From NCBI GenBank assembly GCA_963722905.1, contig CAVROT010000005.1, positions 248,001 through 312,000 on the forward strand: a DNA stretch of 64,000 nt, written 5' to 3'. The DNA comes from CAVROT01 sp963722905 (GTDB lineage: Bacteria > Pseudomonadota > Alphaproteobacteria > Rhodobacterales > Rhodobacteraceae). Below are positions 15,815 through 24,690 of the stretch, piece by piece. The position numbers and the translations under genes were made by a program. Within the stretch, counting starts at the first letter, position 1, and each line of letters opens with the position of its first letter. The notes under the pieces are model-generated. The model was given only the letters and a program-made list of their open reading frames with translations, had not been told where the DNA came from and made no database searches.

Positions 15815-16898
15815 CGGTACCCCGCGGCCGGTGGCGGAGCCTCCGGCGGGGATATTTGCAAACCCAAGTCGGGTGGGACTTGCGATCTTGCTGACCTGCT
15901 GGTGCGGGCTGGCGACGGCGCAGGGATTTGGCGGGCTTGGCGCGCAGGCCGACGGCTATTCGGTGCCGCGGCCCGGCGTCGCCTTCGACTTTCCCGCCGA
16001 TCACGGGGCACATCCCGGATACCGGATCGAATGGTGGTACGTGACGGCCAACCTGGAGGACGCCGGCGGTGTGGCGTACGGCGTGCAATGGACGCTCTTT
16101 CGCTCGGCCCTCGCCCCACCGACGGGTGCCGGGCCCGGCGCGCAGGCGTGGATGGGGCACGCGGCGCTCACGACGCCCCGGGAGCACTTCGCGGCCGAGC
16201 GTCTGGCGCGCGGCGGCACGGCGCAGGCGGGCGTGACCGCGCAGCCCTTCGATGCCTACATCGACGACTGGGCCCTGCGCGGCGACAGCCTCTCGGACGT
16301 CCGGGTGACGGCGGCGGGCGCGGACTTTGCCTACAGCCTCGAGATGGAGGCGCGGGGACCGTTCGTGCCGCAGGGGCAGGACGGATATTCGGTCAAGTCC
16401 GCCGCCGGCCAGGCGAGCTACTACTATTCGCAGCCGTTCTACGACGTGACCGGCACGCTGACGCTGCCGCAGGGAGACGTCGCCGTGACCGGAACCGCGT
16501 GGCTGGACCGCGAGTGGTCGTCGCAGCCGCTGTCCGCGGATCAGACCGGGTGGGACTGGTTCTCGCTCCACTTCGACGACGGGGCGGCGCTGATGGGGTT
16601 CCGGCTGCGCGGCGACGAGACATATACCTCGGCCACCTGGATCGCCGCGGACGGCACGCCGACGCCCTATGCCGACGGCGCGTTCACGGCGCAGCCGATG
16701 CGGCTGGCGCAGGCGGGCGGGCGCGAGGTGCCGGTCGGATGGCGCGTGCGGCTCCCCGACCGGGGCGTCGACGTGACCGTAGAGGCGCTGAACGACGATG
16801 CGTGGATGGACACGATCTTTCCCTACTGGGAGGGGCCCGTCGCCGTCAGCGGCACCCATGCGGGCCGCGGCTACCTGGAGATGACGGGCTATGAATGA
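15804..16898 (+). CDS. AttH/CrtC-type lipocalin-like protein, exported
   Basis: 364 residues if the ATG at 15804 is used, overlapping the permease by 11 bases. The family core begins with PRPGVAFDFPADHG and continues with YRIEWWYVTANL, YYYSQPFYDVTGTL and AWLDREWSSQPL, giving two lipocalin-like barrels as in AttH. A hydrophobic segment (VGLAILLTCWCGLATAQ) looks like a signal peptide. An intergenic repeat (15839-15873) is read through as residues 12-23 (EPPAGIFANPSR). A GTG at 15873 (codon 24) would instead start right after the repeat, but leaves no positive charge before the hydrophobic run. The start is therefore uncertain. Confidence 0.85.
   Translation: MRDDGTPRPVAEPPAGIFANPSRVGLAILLTCWCGLATAQGFGGLGAQADGYSVPRPGVAFDFPADHGAHPGYRIEWWYVTANLEDAGGVAYGVQWTLFRSALAPPTGAGPGAQAWMGHAALTTPREHFAAERLARGGTAQAGVTAQPFDAYIDDWALRGDSLSDVRVTAAGADFAYSLEMEARGPFVPQGQDGYSVKSAAGQASYYYSQPFYDVTGTLTLPQGDVAVTGTAWLDREWSSQPLSADQTGWDWFSLHFDDGAALMGFRLRGDETYTSATWIAADGTPTPYADGAFTAQPMRLAQAGGREVPVGWRVRLPDRGVDVTVEALNDDAWMDTIFPYWEGPVAVSGTHAGRGYLEMTGYE
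15839..15873 (+). repeat. Intergenic motif copy 3 (GATATTTG family), inside or just before a coding region
   Basis: Reads GCCTCCGGCGGGGATATTTG then CAAACCCAAGTCGGG. It is the same family as 715-748 and 1352-1385, and lies within the upstream-start version of the AttH-like gene. Confidence 0.7.
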
Positions 16899-17454
16899 GG
16901 CGGCGGAGCCGGGGCTGCGGGGGCTGCTGGACGACGGCTGGGCGTGCCTTGCCCGCGGCGTCGGCGAAGCGGACGCGCCGATGCGGCAGTTGGTCCTGGG
17001 GACGACCGGCCTGGACAGGGCGCCGCGGCTGCGCACGGTGGTGCTGCGCGCGGCGCGGCGCGACCCCGGAAATCTGGACGTCCATGCCGACATCGCGTCG
17101 GCGAAGGTGGCCGAGCTGCGCCGCGACGCCCGCGCCGCCCTGCTGGGCTGGGATGCGGGGGCGGCCGTTCAGGTGAGGGTCGCCCTGCGCATGGAGGTCT
17201 TGACCGGAGCGGCGGTGTCGCAGCTGTGGGACGCGGTGCCCGAGGCCGCCCGCGGTCAGTATGGCGGTACGCCGCTGCCGGGGCAGGCCCTGTCGACGCC
17301 GGGCGACCATGTGCGACGGGCCGACGTCGCGCGGTTCGCCGTGCTGCGCGGCTCGGTGCGGTCCATGGAGATCCTGCACCTGGCGCGGAACGGACACAGG
17401 CGCGCGGTCTATGCGGCCGAGGACGGGTTTGCCGGCCGCTGGATCGCCCCCTGA
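16891..17454 (+). CDS. Pyridoxamine 5'-phosphate oxidase-like flavoprotein
   Basis: 187 residues, overlapping the AttH-like gene by 8 bases. The PNPOx-like split barrel shows in MRQLVLGTTGLDRAPRLRTV, HADIASAKVAEL (FMN-phosphate region in the family) and RRADVARFAVLRGSVRSMEI. Relatives include heteromeric or stress-related flavoproteins as well as true PdxH; the C-terminal RxW arginines of PdxH are not obvious, so vitamin B6 oxidase activity should not be assumed. It is last in the ABC/lipocalin operon, an association without an obvious functional reason. Confidence 0.75.
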   Translation: MNEAAEPGLRGLLDDGWACLARGVGEADAPMRQLVLGTTGLDRAPRLRTVVLRAARRDPGNLDVHADIASAKVAELRRDARAALLGWDAGAAVQVRVALRMEVLTGAAVSQLWDAVPEAARGQYGGTPLPGQALSTPGDHVRRADVARFAVLRGSVRSMEILHLARNGHRRAVYAAEDGFAGRWIAP

Positions 17455-17588
17455 CGCCGTCAGATCCGATCGCGAGGGCCGATCGCCACTCGGCCGTGCG
17501 CGACGGGAAGCGACGGATGACGCACCGGGGGTCATTCGTGGCCGTGGCGTCGCTGGCCCCCGGCCGCCGTCCCCGCTAGACCGCCCGA

Positions 17589-19808
17589 ATGCCGCGCCGC
17601 CGCCCCGCCACCGCCATGCCCCTGCCGCTGACCCGCGATGCGGTTCTGGTCGGCGGCGGCCATGCGCATGCCCTCGTCCTGCGCCGCTGGGGGATGCGCC
17701 CCTTGCCGGGGGCGCGGCTGACCCTGATCGACCCCAACCCCACGGCGCCCTATACCGGAATGCTGCCGGGCCATCTGGCGGGGCATTACGACCGGCATGA
17801 GCTGGATATCGACCTCGTGCGCCTTGCGCGGTTCGCCGGGGCACGGTTGGTCATCGGGCGGGTCGTGGCGCTGGACCCCGAGGCGCGCACCGTCGTCGTC
17901 GAGACGGCGCTCGGTCGCCGCACGATCGAATGGGACGTGGCATCGCTGGATATCGGCATCCACTCCGAAATGCCCGAACTTCCGGGTTTCGACCGTCACG
18001 CCGTGGCGGCGAAACCGCTGGGGGCGCTGGCCCGTCGCTGGGCCACGCATCTGGCAGCCCTGCGCGACGGGACCGCGGCCGACGGGCTGGCCGTGATCGG
18101 CGGCGGCGTGGCGGGGGTCGAGCTGTCGATGGCCATGGCGCATGGCGCGGCAGTCGCCGCCGGTCGGCCCGTGCCGATGACGGTGATCGAAAGCGGCCGC
18201 GCGCTGTCGCACTTGGGGCACGCCGCGCGCGGCGTGTTGCGCGGCCGGATGGCTGACCTGGGCATCGCGCTGATCGAGCTGGCCGATGTCGCCCGCGTCG
18301 AGGCGGGCGCAATCGTGCTGGCCGACGGTCGGCACATCGCCGCCGGTTTCGTGACGGGGGCTGCCGGAGCGCGGCCGCATGCCTGGCTGGAGGGCGCGGG
18401 CCTGCCGCTGACGGACGGGTTCGTCACCGTCGACGCCAGCCTGCGCAGCACGGGCGCGCGGCATGTGCTGGCCGCCGGGGACTGCGCGCACATGGCCCAT
18501 GCGCCCCGGCCCAAGGCGGGCGTCTACGCGGTGCGTGCCGCTCCGGTCCTGCACGCCAACCTGCGCGCGGCGATGGGGGCCGGGCCGTGGCGTCGCTACC
18601 GGCCACAGCGCGATTACCTCAAGCTGATCTCGACCGGAGACAAATCCGCTACCGCCGAGAAATTCGGCCTCTGCCTGTCGGGTCCGTGGCTCTGGCGCCT
18701 GAAGGACCGGATCGACCGCCGCTTCATGGACCGGCTGCGCGACCTGCCCCGGATGCCTGTGTCCGCGCCGCCCTTTCCCGCCGCCGCGGGCCTGCGCGCG
18801 GCGCTTGGCGGCGGGCAGGCCCCCTGCGGCGGCTGCGCAGCCAAGGCGGGGCGGGCGACGCTGGGGGCCGCCCTCGCCGGCCTCCAGCCCGTTCCGCGCG
18901 ACGACGTGGAGAGCGGCGCTGGCGACGACGCGGCGGTCCTGCGGATCGGCGACGTTCGGCAGGTGCTGACGCTCGACGTGCTGCGTGCCGTGACCGCCGA
19001 TCCCTGGATGCATGCCCGCATCGCCGCCGAGCACGCGCTGGGCGACGTCTGGGCGATGGGCGCCGACCCGCAGGCCGCTCTGGCCGCCGTCACCCTGCCC
19101 CGCCTGTCGCCCGTGCTGGAGCGGCGGACGCTGACCGAGATCATGGACGCCGCCGGCGCCGCGCTGGCCGACGCCGGCGCGGGGATCGTCGGCGGCCATA
19201 CCGCGACCGGCGCGGAACTGTCGGTCGGATTCGCGCTGACCGGGCTGGTGGGCCGGGCGGTGATGCTGGACGCCGGGCGGCCCGGCGACGCGCTGATCCT
19301 CACCGCGCCGCTGGGCACCGGGACGATCCTCGCGGCCGAGATGGAGATGCGCGCACAGGGCGCCTGGGTCGCGGCGGCGCTGGACGAGATGGCACGACCC
19401 CAGCGCGGCGCCGCGGCGATCCTGAAGGAGGCGCATGCGATGACGGACGTGACGGGGTTCGGGCTGGCCGGTCACCTCATGGGCCTTCTGGAGGCGTCGG
19501 GCCTCGCGGCGCGACTGGACCTGCACGCCATCCCGCTGCTGGACGGGGCGGCCGAACTGGCCGCGCGCGGCGTCAGGTCGACACTGTGGGAGCAGAACAG
19601 CGCCGTAGCCGACCGCATGGACATGCCCGACGACCCGGCGGCCGCCCTCCTCTTCGATCCGCAGACCGCCGGCGGCCTTCTGGCCGCGGTAGCGCCGGAA
19701 ACCGCGCGAGGACTGGTGGACCGGCTTGTCGCGAAAGGCCATCGCGCCGCCATCATCGGCACGCTTGAACGCGGCGCGCCCCGCATCTCGGTGCGCGGTC
19801 CGGACTAG
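17589..19808 (+). CDS. selD: NAD(FAD)-dependent oxidoreductase fused to selenide, water dikinase (SelD)
   Basis: 739 residues. The first ~370 form a pyridine-nucleotide-disulfide-type oxidoreductase: VLVGGGHAHALVL (about residues 19-31) for FAD, LAVIGGGVAGVELSMAMAHG for NAD(P), and VLAAGDCAHM near its end. The C-terminal ~330 residues are SelD: CGGCAAK with Cys413, Cys416 and Lys419 in the catalytic loop, GAGDDAAVLRIGD, VWAMGADPQAALA, VGGHTATGAEL and LFDPQTAGGLL. SelD makes selenophosphate from selenide and ATP. Catalytic positions are Cys, not selenocysteine. The fusion partner could supply selenide by reduction, which is inference. A second ATG lies at codon 12; neither has a clear ribosome site. 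Confidence 0.92.
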   Translation: MPRRRPATAMPLPLTRDAVLVGGGHAHALVLRRWGMRPLPGARLTLIDPNPTAPYTGMLPGHLAGHYDRHELDIDLVRLARFAGARLVIGRVVALDPEARTVVVETALGRRTIEWDVASLDIGIHSEMPELPGFDRHAVAAKPLGALARRWATHLAALRDGTAADGLAVIGGGVAGVELSMAMAHGAAVAAGRPVPMTVIESGRALSHLGHAARGVLRGRMADLGIALIELADVARVEAGAIVLADGRHIAAGFVTGAAGARPHAWLEGAGLPLTDGFVTVDASLRSTGARHVLAAGDCAHMAHAPRPKAGVYAVRAAPVLHANLRAAMGAGPWRRYRPQRDYLKLISTGDKSATAEKFGLCLSGPWLWRLKDRIDRRFMDRLRDLPRMPVSAPPFPAAAGLRAALGGGQAPCGGCAAKAGRATLGAALAGLQPVPRDDVESGAGDDAAVLRIGDVRQVLTLDVLRAVTADPWMHARIAAEHALGDVWAMGADPQAALAAVTLPRLSPVLERRTLTEIMDAAGAALADAGAGIVGGHTATGAELSVGFALTGLVGRAVMLDAGRPGDALILTAPLGTGTILAAEMEMRAQGAWVAAALDEMARPQRGAAAILKEAHAMTDVTGFGLAGHLMGLLEASGLAARLDLHAIPLLDGAAELAARGVRSTLWEQNSAVADRMDMPDDPAAALLFDPQTAGGLLAAVAPETARGLVDRLVAKGHRAAIIGTLERGAPRISVRGPD

Positions 19809-19823
19809 GCGACTGGCGAAGAC

Positions 19824-19899
<76 letters not shown>

Positions 19900-20059
19900 A
19901 TCCGGGCGTTCAGATGGCCCATGGCCCGCAATCTGTCAAGGCGGCCCGCCATCGCCCGTCGCCGGACCCGCAGGCGGCGCCGCAAGGACATGCCCCTGCG
20001 GATGCCCGCGACGTCGCCGCGTCTTGGCGCGGATGCGTGCGTGGGATACGCGGAACGTC

Positions 20060-21367
20060 ATGGAACTGGACCCCCGCAACCTGTCGAAGACCTTCTACCG
20101 GCTGCGCCGGATCAGCCGGCGCCTGTGGGTGCGGGCCGCGCTGATCGCCGCCCTCGCCGTCGTCGCCACGCTGACCGCCGGGCCGCTGGCCCAACTCGTC
20201 CCGAAACGGCTGTCGGACCGCATCGACGAGGGCGCGGCCGGCAGCATCCTCAACATCCTGGCATCGAGCATGCTGGCCGTCACCATCTTCTCGCTTTCGG
20301 TCATGGTCTCGGCCCGGCAGAGCGCCTCGTCCGACGTGACGCCCCGGTCGCACCAGATCCTGCTGGAGGACACGACGACCCAGACGGTCCTCGCGACGTT
20401 TCTGGGCGCGTTCGTCTTCGCCCTGGTGGGGATCATCGAGCTCAGCACCGGCTACTACAGCGGCGCCGAGGTGACCGTGATCCTGGGCTACACGCTACTG
20501 GTCGTGATGCTGGTCGTCGTGGCGATCCTGCGGTGGATCGACCACCTGACCTCGCTCGGCAGCGTGATCGAGACGACCCGCAAGGTCGAGGACGCCGCCA
20601 AGGAGGCGCTGGAGACGCGCATCGAATGGCCCTGCCTCGGCGCGCGGCCCCTGCCGGCCGCGGACGGGATACCTGCGGGTGCCGCCCCCTTCCGGGCGTG
20701 GATGACGGGATACGTCCGCCATGTGGACCTGGGCGCGCTGTCCGAACTGGCCGAGGCGGGGGACGGCGAGGTCTACGTGATGGCCTCGCCCGGCACCTTT
20801 CTCGCGGCGGGCGCGCCACTGGCCTGGCACACGCGGTCCGTCGCGATGGACAAGATGCGTGCGGCGTTCACCATGGGCGACACGCGCGTCTTCGGGCAGG
20901 ATCCGCGTTTCGGCCTGATCGTGCTGACCGAGATCGCGCAGCGCGCCCTGTCGTCGGGCGTCAACGATCCGGGCACCGCCATCGACATCATCGGCCGGCT
21001 GGAACGCCTGCTGCTGGGCTACCGCGACGAAGGGCGGGCGCCGGACGGGTCGCCCCTCTATCCGCGCCTGTGGATGACGCCGCTGACCGCCGACGAACTG
21101 CTGCGCGAGACCTTCGATCCAATCGCCCGCGATGCCGCCGCGACGGTCGAGGTGCAGCTGCGGCTCGTCGCCGCGCTGAAGACGCTGACCGCGGGCGACG
21201 ACGGCGTGATGGCGGCAGCGGCGGCCGGCGCCGCCCGCCGGGTCCTGACGCGGGCCGAGGACGCGCTGACCCTGCCCGACGACATCGCGCGCCTTCGCCG
21301 CGCCCATTCGGACGCTGCCGCGGCCGCGTCGGAGGGCGCCGCGCTGCCCGGCGCGTCGATCTCCTAG
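20060..21367 (+). CDS. DUF2254-family membrane protein
   Basis: 435 residues. The N-terminal half holds about four transmembrane segments (RAALIAALAVVATLTAG, ILASSMLAVTIFSLSVMVSA, VLATFLGAFVFALVGIIEL, GYTLLVVMLVVVAIL), followed by HLTSLGSVIETTRKVEDAA and a large soluble C-terminal domain with SSGVNDPGTAIDIIGRLERL. These are hallmarks of the DUF2254 family, for which I know no established function. The start was taken at the ATG before ELDPRNLSKTFYRLRR; an in-frame ATG 36 bases upstream is possible. Confidence 0.85.
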   Translation: MELDPRNLSKTFYRLRRISRRLWVRAALIAALAVVATLTAGPLAQLVPKRLSDRIDEGAAGSILNILASSMLAVTIFSLSVMVSARQSASSDVTPRSHQILLEDTTTQTVLATFLGAFVFALVGIIELSTGYYSGAEVTVILGYTLLVVMLVVVAILRWIDHLTSLGSVIETTRKVEDAAKEALETRIEWPCLGARPLPAADGIPAGAAPFRAWMTGYVRHVDLGALSELAEAGDGEVYVMASPGTFLAAGAPLAWHTRSVAMDKMRAAFTMGDTRVFGQDPRFGLIVLTEIAQRALSSGVNDPGTAIDIIGRLERLLLGYRDEGRAPDGSPLYPRLWMTPLTADELLRETFDPIARDAAATVEVQLRLVAALKTLTAGDDGVMAAAAAGAARRVLTRAEDALTLPDDIARLRRAHSDAAAAASEGAALPGASIS

Positions 21368-21416
21368 AGCCCGCGCAGGCGTTCCGGCGCCGCACGGGTC
21401 CGCGACGCCGGCGCGG

Positions 21417-21782
21417 TCAGATCAACTTTAGATAGGTCGCCTCGTCCATGAAGCCGTCGAGATCCGCGAGGTCCGCCACGGCGATCCTGAAGAGCCAGCC
21501 GTCGTCCGTCGGGTCGTCCGTCACAAGGGCCGGATTGTCGACCAGCGCGTCGTTGACCTCGACGATCTCGCCATCGAGCGGCGCCATGATCTCGGTCGCC
21601 TCCTCGTCGGTCTCGATCACCGCTATCGACTCGTCCGCGATGACGGTGCGCGGCGCGTCGGGAAGGCCGACGAACGTCACCTCCCCCTGCTGGGCCGCGG
21701 CGTGATCGGTGATACCGACGGTCACGACGTCGCCGTCGCCGTCCTCGGTTCGCAACCAGAGGTGTTCCTGCGTGTATCTCAT
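21417..21782 (-). CDS. gcvH: GcvH-like protein lacking the lipoyl lysine
   Basis: 121 residues, AGGAAGAGG before the ATG. The fold matches glycine cleavage H protein: YTQEHLWLR near the start, TVGITDHAAAQQGEVTFVGL, APLDGEIVEVN and GWLFRIAVADLADLDGFMDE. Normal H proteins carry lipoate on a Lys in an ES(V/T)KA motif; here that stretch is AVIETDEEATEIMAP, with Glu where the Lys should be. The only Lys in the whole protein is three residues from the C-terminus (YLKLI). No gcvT or gcvP is adjacent. The protein therefore cannot shuttle methylamine by the known mechanism. It may be a degenerate paralogue or have another role. Confidence 0.85.
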   Translation of the reverse strand: MRYTQEHLWLRTEDGDGDVVTVGITDHAAAQQGEVTFVGLPDAPRTVIADESIAVIETDEEATEIMAPLDGEIVEVNDALVDNPALVTDDPTDDGWLFRIAVADLADLDGFMDEATYLKLI

Positions 21783-21839
21783 CGGCCTCTTCCTTCGAAC
21801 GGTCGCGTGCGGGGCCGGGATCGCCACCGTCGCGTGCGC

Positions 21840-21859
21840 GTCGTGTCGTGTCGTGTCGT
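21840..21859. repeat. Four tandem copies of GTCGT
   Basis: A short 5-base tandem repeat in the gap between the divergent GcvH-like and gamma-glutamylcyclotransferase-like genes. It may be a slippage-prone simple repeat with no function. Confidence 0.6.
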
Positions 21860-22044
21860 CGGGACAATCCACGCAGGGGTCGATGCGGTTCCACGCCGCC
21901 ACCACGCTCACCCGGTCGTGCGATCGCGCAGCCGGGATGCCTCCGCCCCGCGCGAAACGGGCCGGCCCCGCGCGTCGGTCGGGCCGGCAGCCGGCCACAC
22001 ACCGGGGGTTGCGTGCCTGCGCCCCGTCCGGTCATGTCCAGCGC

Positions 22045-22611
22045 ATGTCCGACCGTCCGCATGTCTTCGGCTACGGCAGCCTGGTGAACCGGCGCACCCA
22101 TGGCCATGCGCCCGCGGGTTCGGCCCGGCTGCGGGGCTGGCGCCGGGCCTGGCGGGCGACCGACCTGCGGCGCGTGGCCTATCTGAGCGCAATACCCGCA
22201 CGAGACGGCCTCATCGAGGGGCTCGTGGCCGAGGTTCGGCCCGAGGACCGCGCGGCGCTGGATATGCGCGAAGCCGCCTATGGACAGGTCGCGGCCAAGG
22301 ACGTCGTCCACGGCCTCGGGGTCGGCATCGCGGTCACGCTCTACGTCGTCGATCCGCGCCGCAGCAGACCGCCGGGCCCGGACAACCCGGTGCTGCTGAG
22401 CTATCTCGACACCGTCGTCCAAGGCTATCTCACCGAGTTCGGCCTGGACGGAGTCGACCGCTTCTTCGCGACCACGGACGGGTGGGAGGCGACGGTCCTC
22501 GACGATCGTGCCGCCACGCTCTATCCGCGCGCAACGGCGTCGGACGATGGCGGGCACGCGCTGGTGGACCGGCACCTTGACGCCTTGCACGTGCGACGGA
22601 TCACCGAATGA
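22045..22611 (+). CDS. Gamma-glutamylcyclotransferase-like protein
   Basis: 188 residues. The N-terminal HVFGYGSLVNRR is the YGSL substrate-binding loop of the GGCT/ChaC/AIG2 fold. The rest alternates strands and helices as in that fold (GWRRAWRATDLRR, LVAEVRPEDRAALDMREAAY). Family members release 5-oxoproline from gamma-glutamyl compounds. Glu at GLIEGLVAEV or LDMREAAY may be the catalytic acid. It is divergent from the GcvH-like gene. The substrate is unknown. Confidence 0.75.
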   Translation: MSDRPHVFGYGSLVNRRTHGHAPAGSARLRGWRRAWRATDLRRVAYLSAIPARDGLIEGLVAEVRPEDRAALDMREAAYGQVAAKDVVHGLGVGIAVTLYVVDPRRSRPPGPDNPVLLSYLDTVVQGYLTEFGLDGVDRFFATTDGWEATVLDDRAATLYPRATASDDGGHALVDRHLDALHVRRITE

Positions 22612-22623
22612 CCTTGGCTTGCG

Positions 22624-23961
22624 TCAGGCCGGCGGGCGCGGCCGGGTCTGGAAGAGCGGCATGACCTCCGCCATCTCGGGGCCGCGGTCGCGTCCGGTGA
22701 CGGCGCGGCGCAGCGGCATGAACAACGTCCGTCCCTTGCGCCCGGTCGCGTCCTTCACGGCGCCCGTCCATGTCGACCAGGTGGCACCGTCATAGGGCGC
22801 CTCGCCCAGCAGATCGAAGGCCTGCGCAAGGAATTCCGCGTCGTCGGGATCGGGCAGCGCCGCCGTGCCGTCGGGCGTTCCGTCGCGAAAGAGGTGCCAC
22901 CACGCCGTGAGGTCGCCCATCGCCGCGATGTTCTCGCGCGTGACCTCCCAGAACTTCGGAGCCAGCGCGTCCGGCACGCCCAGCGCGGCGATGTCGTCCG
23001 CGACCGCCTCGAAGGGACGCGTGGCAAGCACGCGTGCGGTGAGCGGCGTCAGGTCGGCCGGGTCGAACTTGGTCGGCGCGGCGCCGAAGGTGGCGACGTC
23101 GAACCCCTCCAGCAGCGCGGCGTGATCGTGAAACAGCTCGACCGGCCGCGACGATCCGAGGCGCGCCATCAGCGACAGGATCGCCATCGGCTCCACCCCC
23201 TGCCCGCGCAGGTCGCGCAGGCTCAGCGTGCCCAGACGCTTGGACAGTCCCTCGCCCCCAGGCCCCGTCAGCAGCGAATGATGGGCAAAGCGCGGCGCGG
23301 TCCCGCCCAGTGCCGCGACGATCTGGATCTGCGTGGCCGTATTGGTCACGTGGTCGGAGCCGCGCACGACATCCGTCACCCCCATCTCGACGTCGTCGAC
23401 GACCGAGGCCAGCGTATACAGCACCTGCCCGTCGCCGCGGATCAGCACCGGATCGCTGACGCTGGCCGCGTCGATGGAGATGTCGCCGAGGATCCCGTCG
23501 CGCCAGTCAATCCGCCGGTGGTCCAGCCGGAACCGCCAATGCGGCACCCGGTCCGCGCGCAGGGCGGCGCGCTCGTCGTCCGAGAGGCTCAGCGCTGCGC
23601 GGTCGTAGACCGGCGGGCGCCCCATGTTCAGCTGCTTCTTGCGCTTGAGGTCCAGCTCGGTCGGTGTCTCGAACGCCTCGTAGAGGCGGCCGTCCGCCCG
23701 CATCGTGTCGGCGGCGGCGGCGTAGCGGTCCAGCCGGTCGGACTGACGCTCCATCCGGTCCCACGTCAGGCCCAGCCATTCGAGGTCCTCGCGGATCGCG
23801 TCGGCGTATTCGGGGCGCGAGCGTTCGGGATCGGTGTCGTCCAGTCGCAGGATGAACGTCCCGCCCGCCTTCCTCGCGATGGCCCAATTGAAGAGCGCCG
23901 CGCGCAGGTTGCCGATGTGCAGGTAGCCCGTGGGTGAGGGCGCAAAGCGGGTAACGGTCAT
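22624..23961 (-). CDS. gltX: Glutamyl-tRNA synthetase
   Basis: 445 residues. The class I signature TRFAPSPTGYLHIGNLRAA is at residues 4-22 (HIGN replaces HIGH), and the second ATP motif is GLSKRLG. The substrate region ILRLDDTDPERSRPEY and the short all-helical anticodon-binding domain (about residues 315-445) fit the shorter GluRS type common in alphaproteobacteria, which often carry two gltX genes. It charges tRNA-Glu, and possibly tRNA-Gln for later amidation. The ATG at 23961 was chosen because the following residues match the family N-terminus. Confidence 0.95.
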   Translation of the reverse strand: MTVTRFAPSPTGYLHIGNLRAALFNWAIARKAGGTFILRLDDTDPERSRPEYADAIREDLEWLGLTWDRMERQSDRLDRYAAAADTMRADGRLYEAFETPTELDLKRKKQLNMGRPPVYDRAALSLSDDERAALRADRVPHWRFRLDHRRIDWRDGILGDISIDAASVSDPVLIRGDGQVLYTLASVVDDVEMGVTDVVRGSDHVTNTATQIQIVAALGGTAPRFAHHSLLTGPGGEGLSKRLGTLSLRDLRGQGVEPMAILSLMARLGSSRPVELFHDHAALLEGFDVATFGAAPTKFDPADLTPLTARVLATRPFEAVADDIAALGVPDALAPKFWEVTRENIAAMGDLTAWWHLFRDGTPDGTAALPDPDDAEFLAQAFDLLGEAPYDGATWSTWTGAVKDATGRKGRTLFMPLRRAVTGRDRGPEMAEVMPLFQTRPRPPA

Positions 23962-24025
23962 GGGACGGCTCCTGTCGATGCCCGGTCCCCTTTCACGCAG
24001 GGCCGGATATGTCCATATCCGCGGC

Positions 24026-24430
24026 ATGGACGCCGCCCGACAGACCCCGCCCGACGTCGACGCGATCCGGTCGCTGGCCGTCGCCGCCACCGACGCGCTG
24101 CCGCCCGCGTTCCGCGACGCGGCCCGCGCGGTGACGTTGCGGGTCGAGGAGGTCGCGACGGACGCCATGCTGGACGAGCTCGAGATCGACGATCCATACG
24201 ACCTCACCGGGCTCTACGACGGCATCCCGCTGACCGAGAAGTCGGTGATGGACCAGCCGATGGGGCCCGACACGATCTGGCTCTTCCGCCGCGCGATCCT
24301 GGACGAATGGATCGCGCGCGAGGAGGTCGCGTTGGGCGACCTGGTTGCCCATGTCATGATCCACGAGCTGGCGCATCACTTCGGCTGGTCGGATGCCGAC
24401 ATCGCCCGCATCGACCGCTGGTGGGAGTGA
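24026..24430 (+). CDS. Zincin-like metallopeptidase family protein (DUF1025-like)
   Basis: 134 residues. The C-terminal VAHVMIHELAHHFGWSDADI contains HExxH (HELAH) followed by the spacing and Asp that complete a zincin-like site in this small family. The N-terminal half is acidic and helical, with LYDGIPLTEKSVMDQPMG, typical of these proteins. No signal peptide, so cytosolic. Physiological substrates of this family are not known to me. It is divergent from gltX, with the two starts about 65 bases apart. Confidence 0.8.
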   Translation: MDAARQTPPDVDAIRSLAVAATDALPPAFRDAARAVTLRVEEVATDAMLDELEIDDPYDLTGLYDGIPLTEKSVMDQPMGPDTIWLFRRAILDEWIAREEVALGDLVAHVMIHELAHHFGWSDADIARIDRWWE

Positions 24431-24690
24431 CGGGCCGCCCCGGTCGGTCGATTGGCGGCACAGGGTCAGGCCGATCGGCCGCGTTCGATATTCGGGACGT
24501 GCGACAGGGTACAGGCGCTGAAGCAGAGCAGGCGCTCGCGCCCGCCTCAGGCTATCACAGGCCCTCGGACGGGCGCCCTCCACCCATGGAGTGCGACACG
24601 CGGCGGCAGGCGGTCCATGGTCGGAAAGCTGGCCCCCGCTGACGGCCACGGGCCGGTTGCCCGCGACGATCCGCCCGTCACGGCCACCGC

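Noticed and set aside
18825..18845. Possible selenocysteine (in-frame TGA) in the SelD catalytic loop
   Set aside because: The loop codons are TGC; the frame has no internal TGA.
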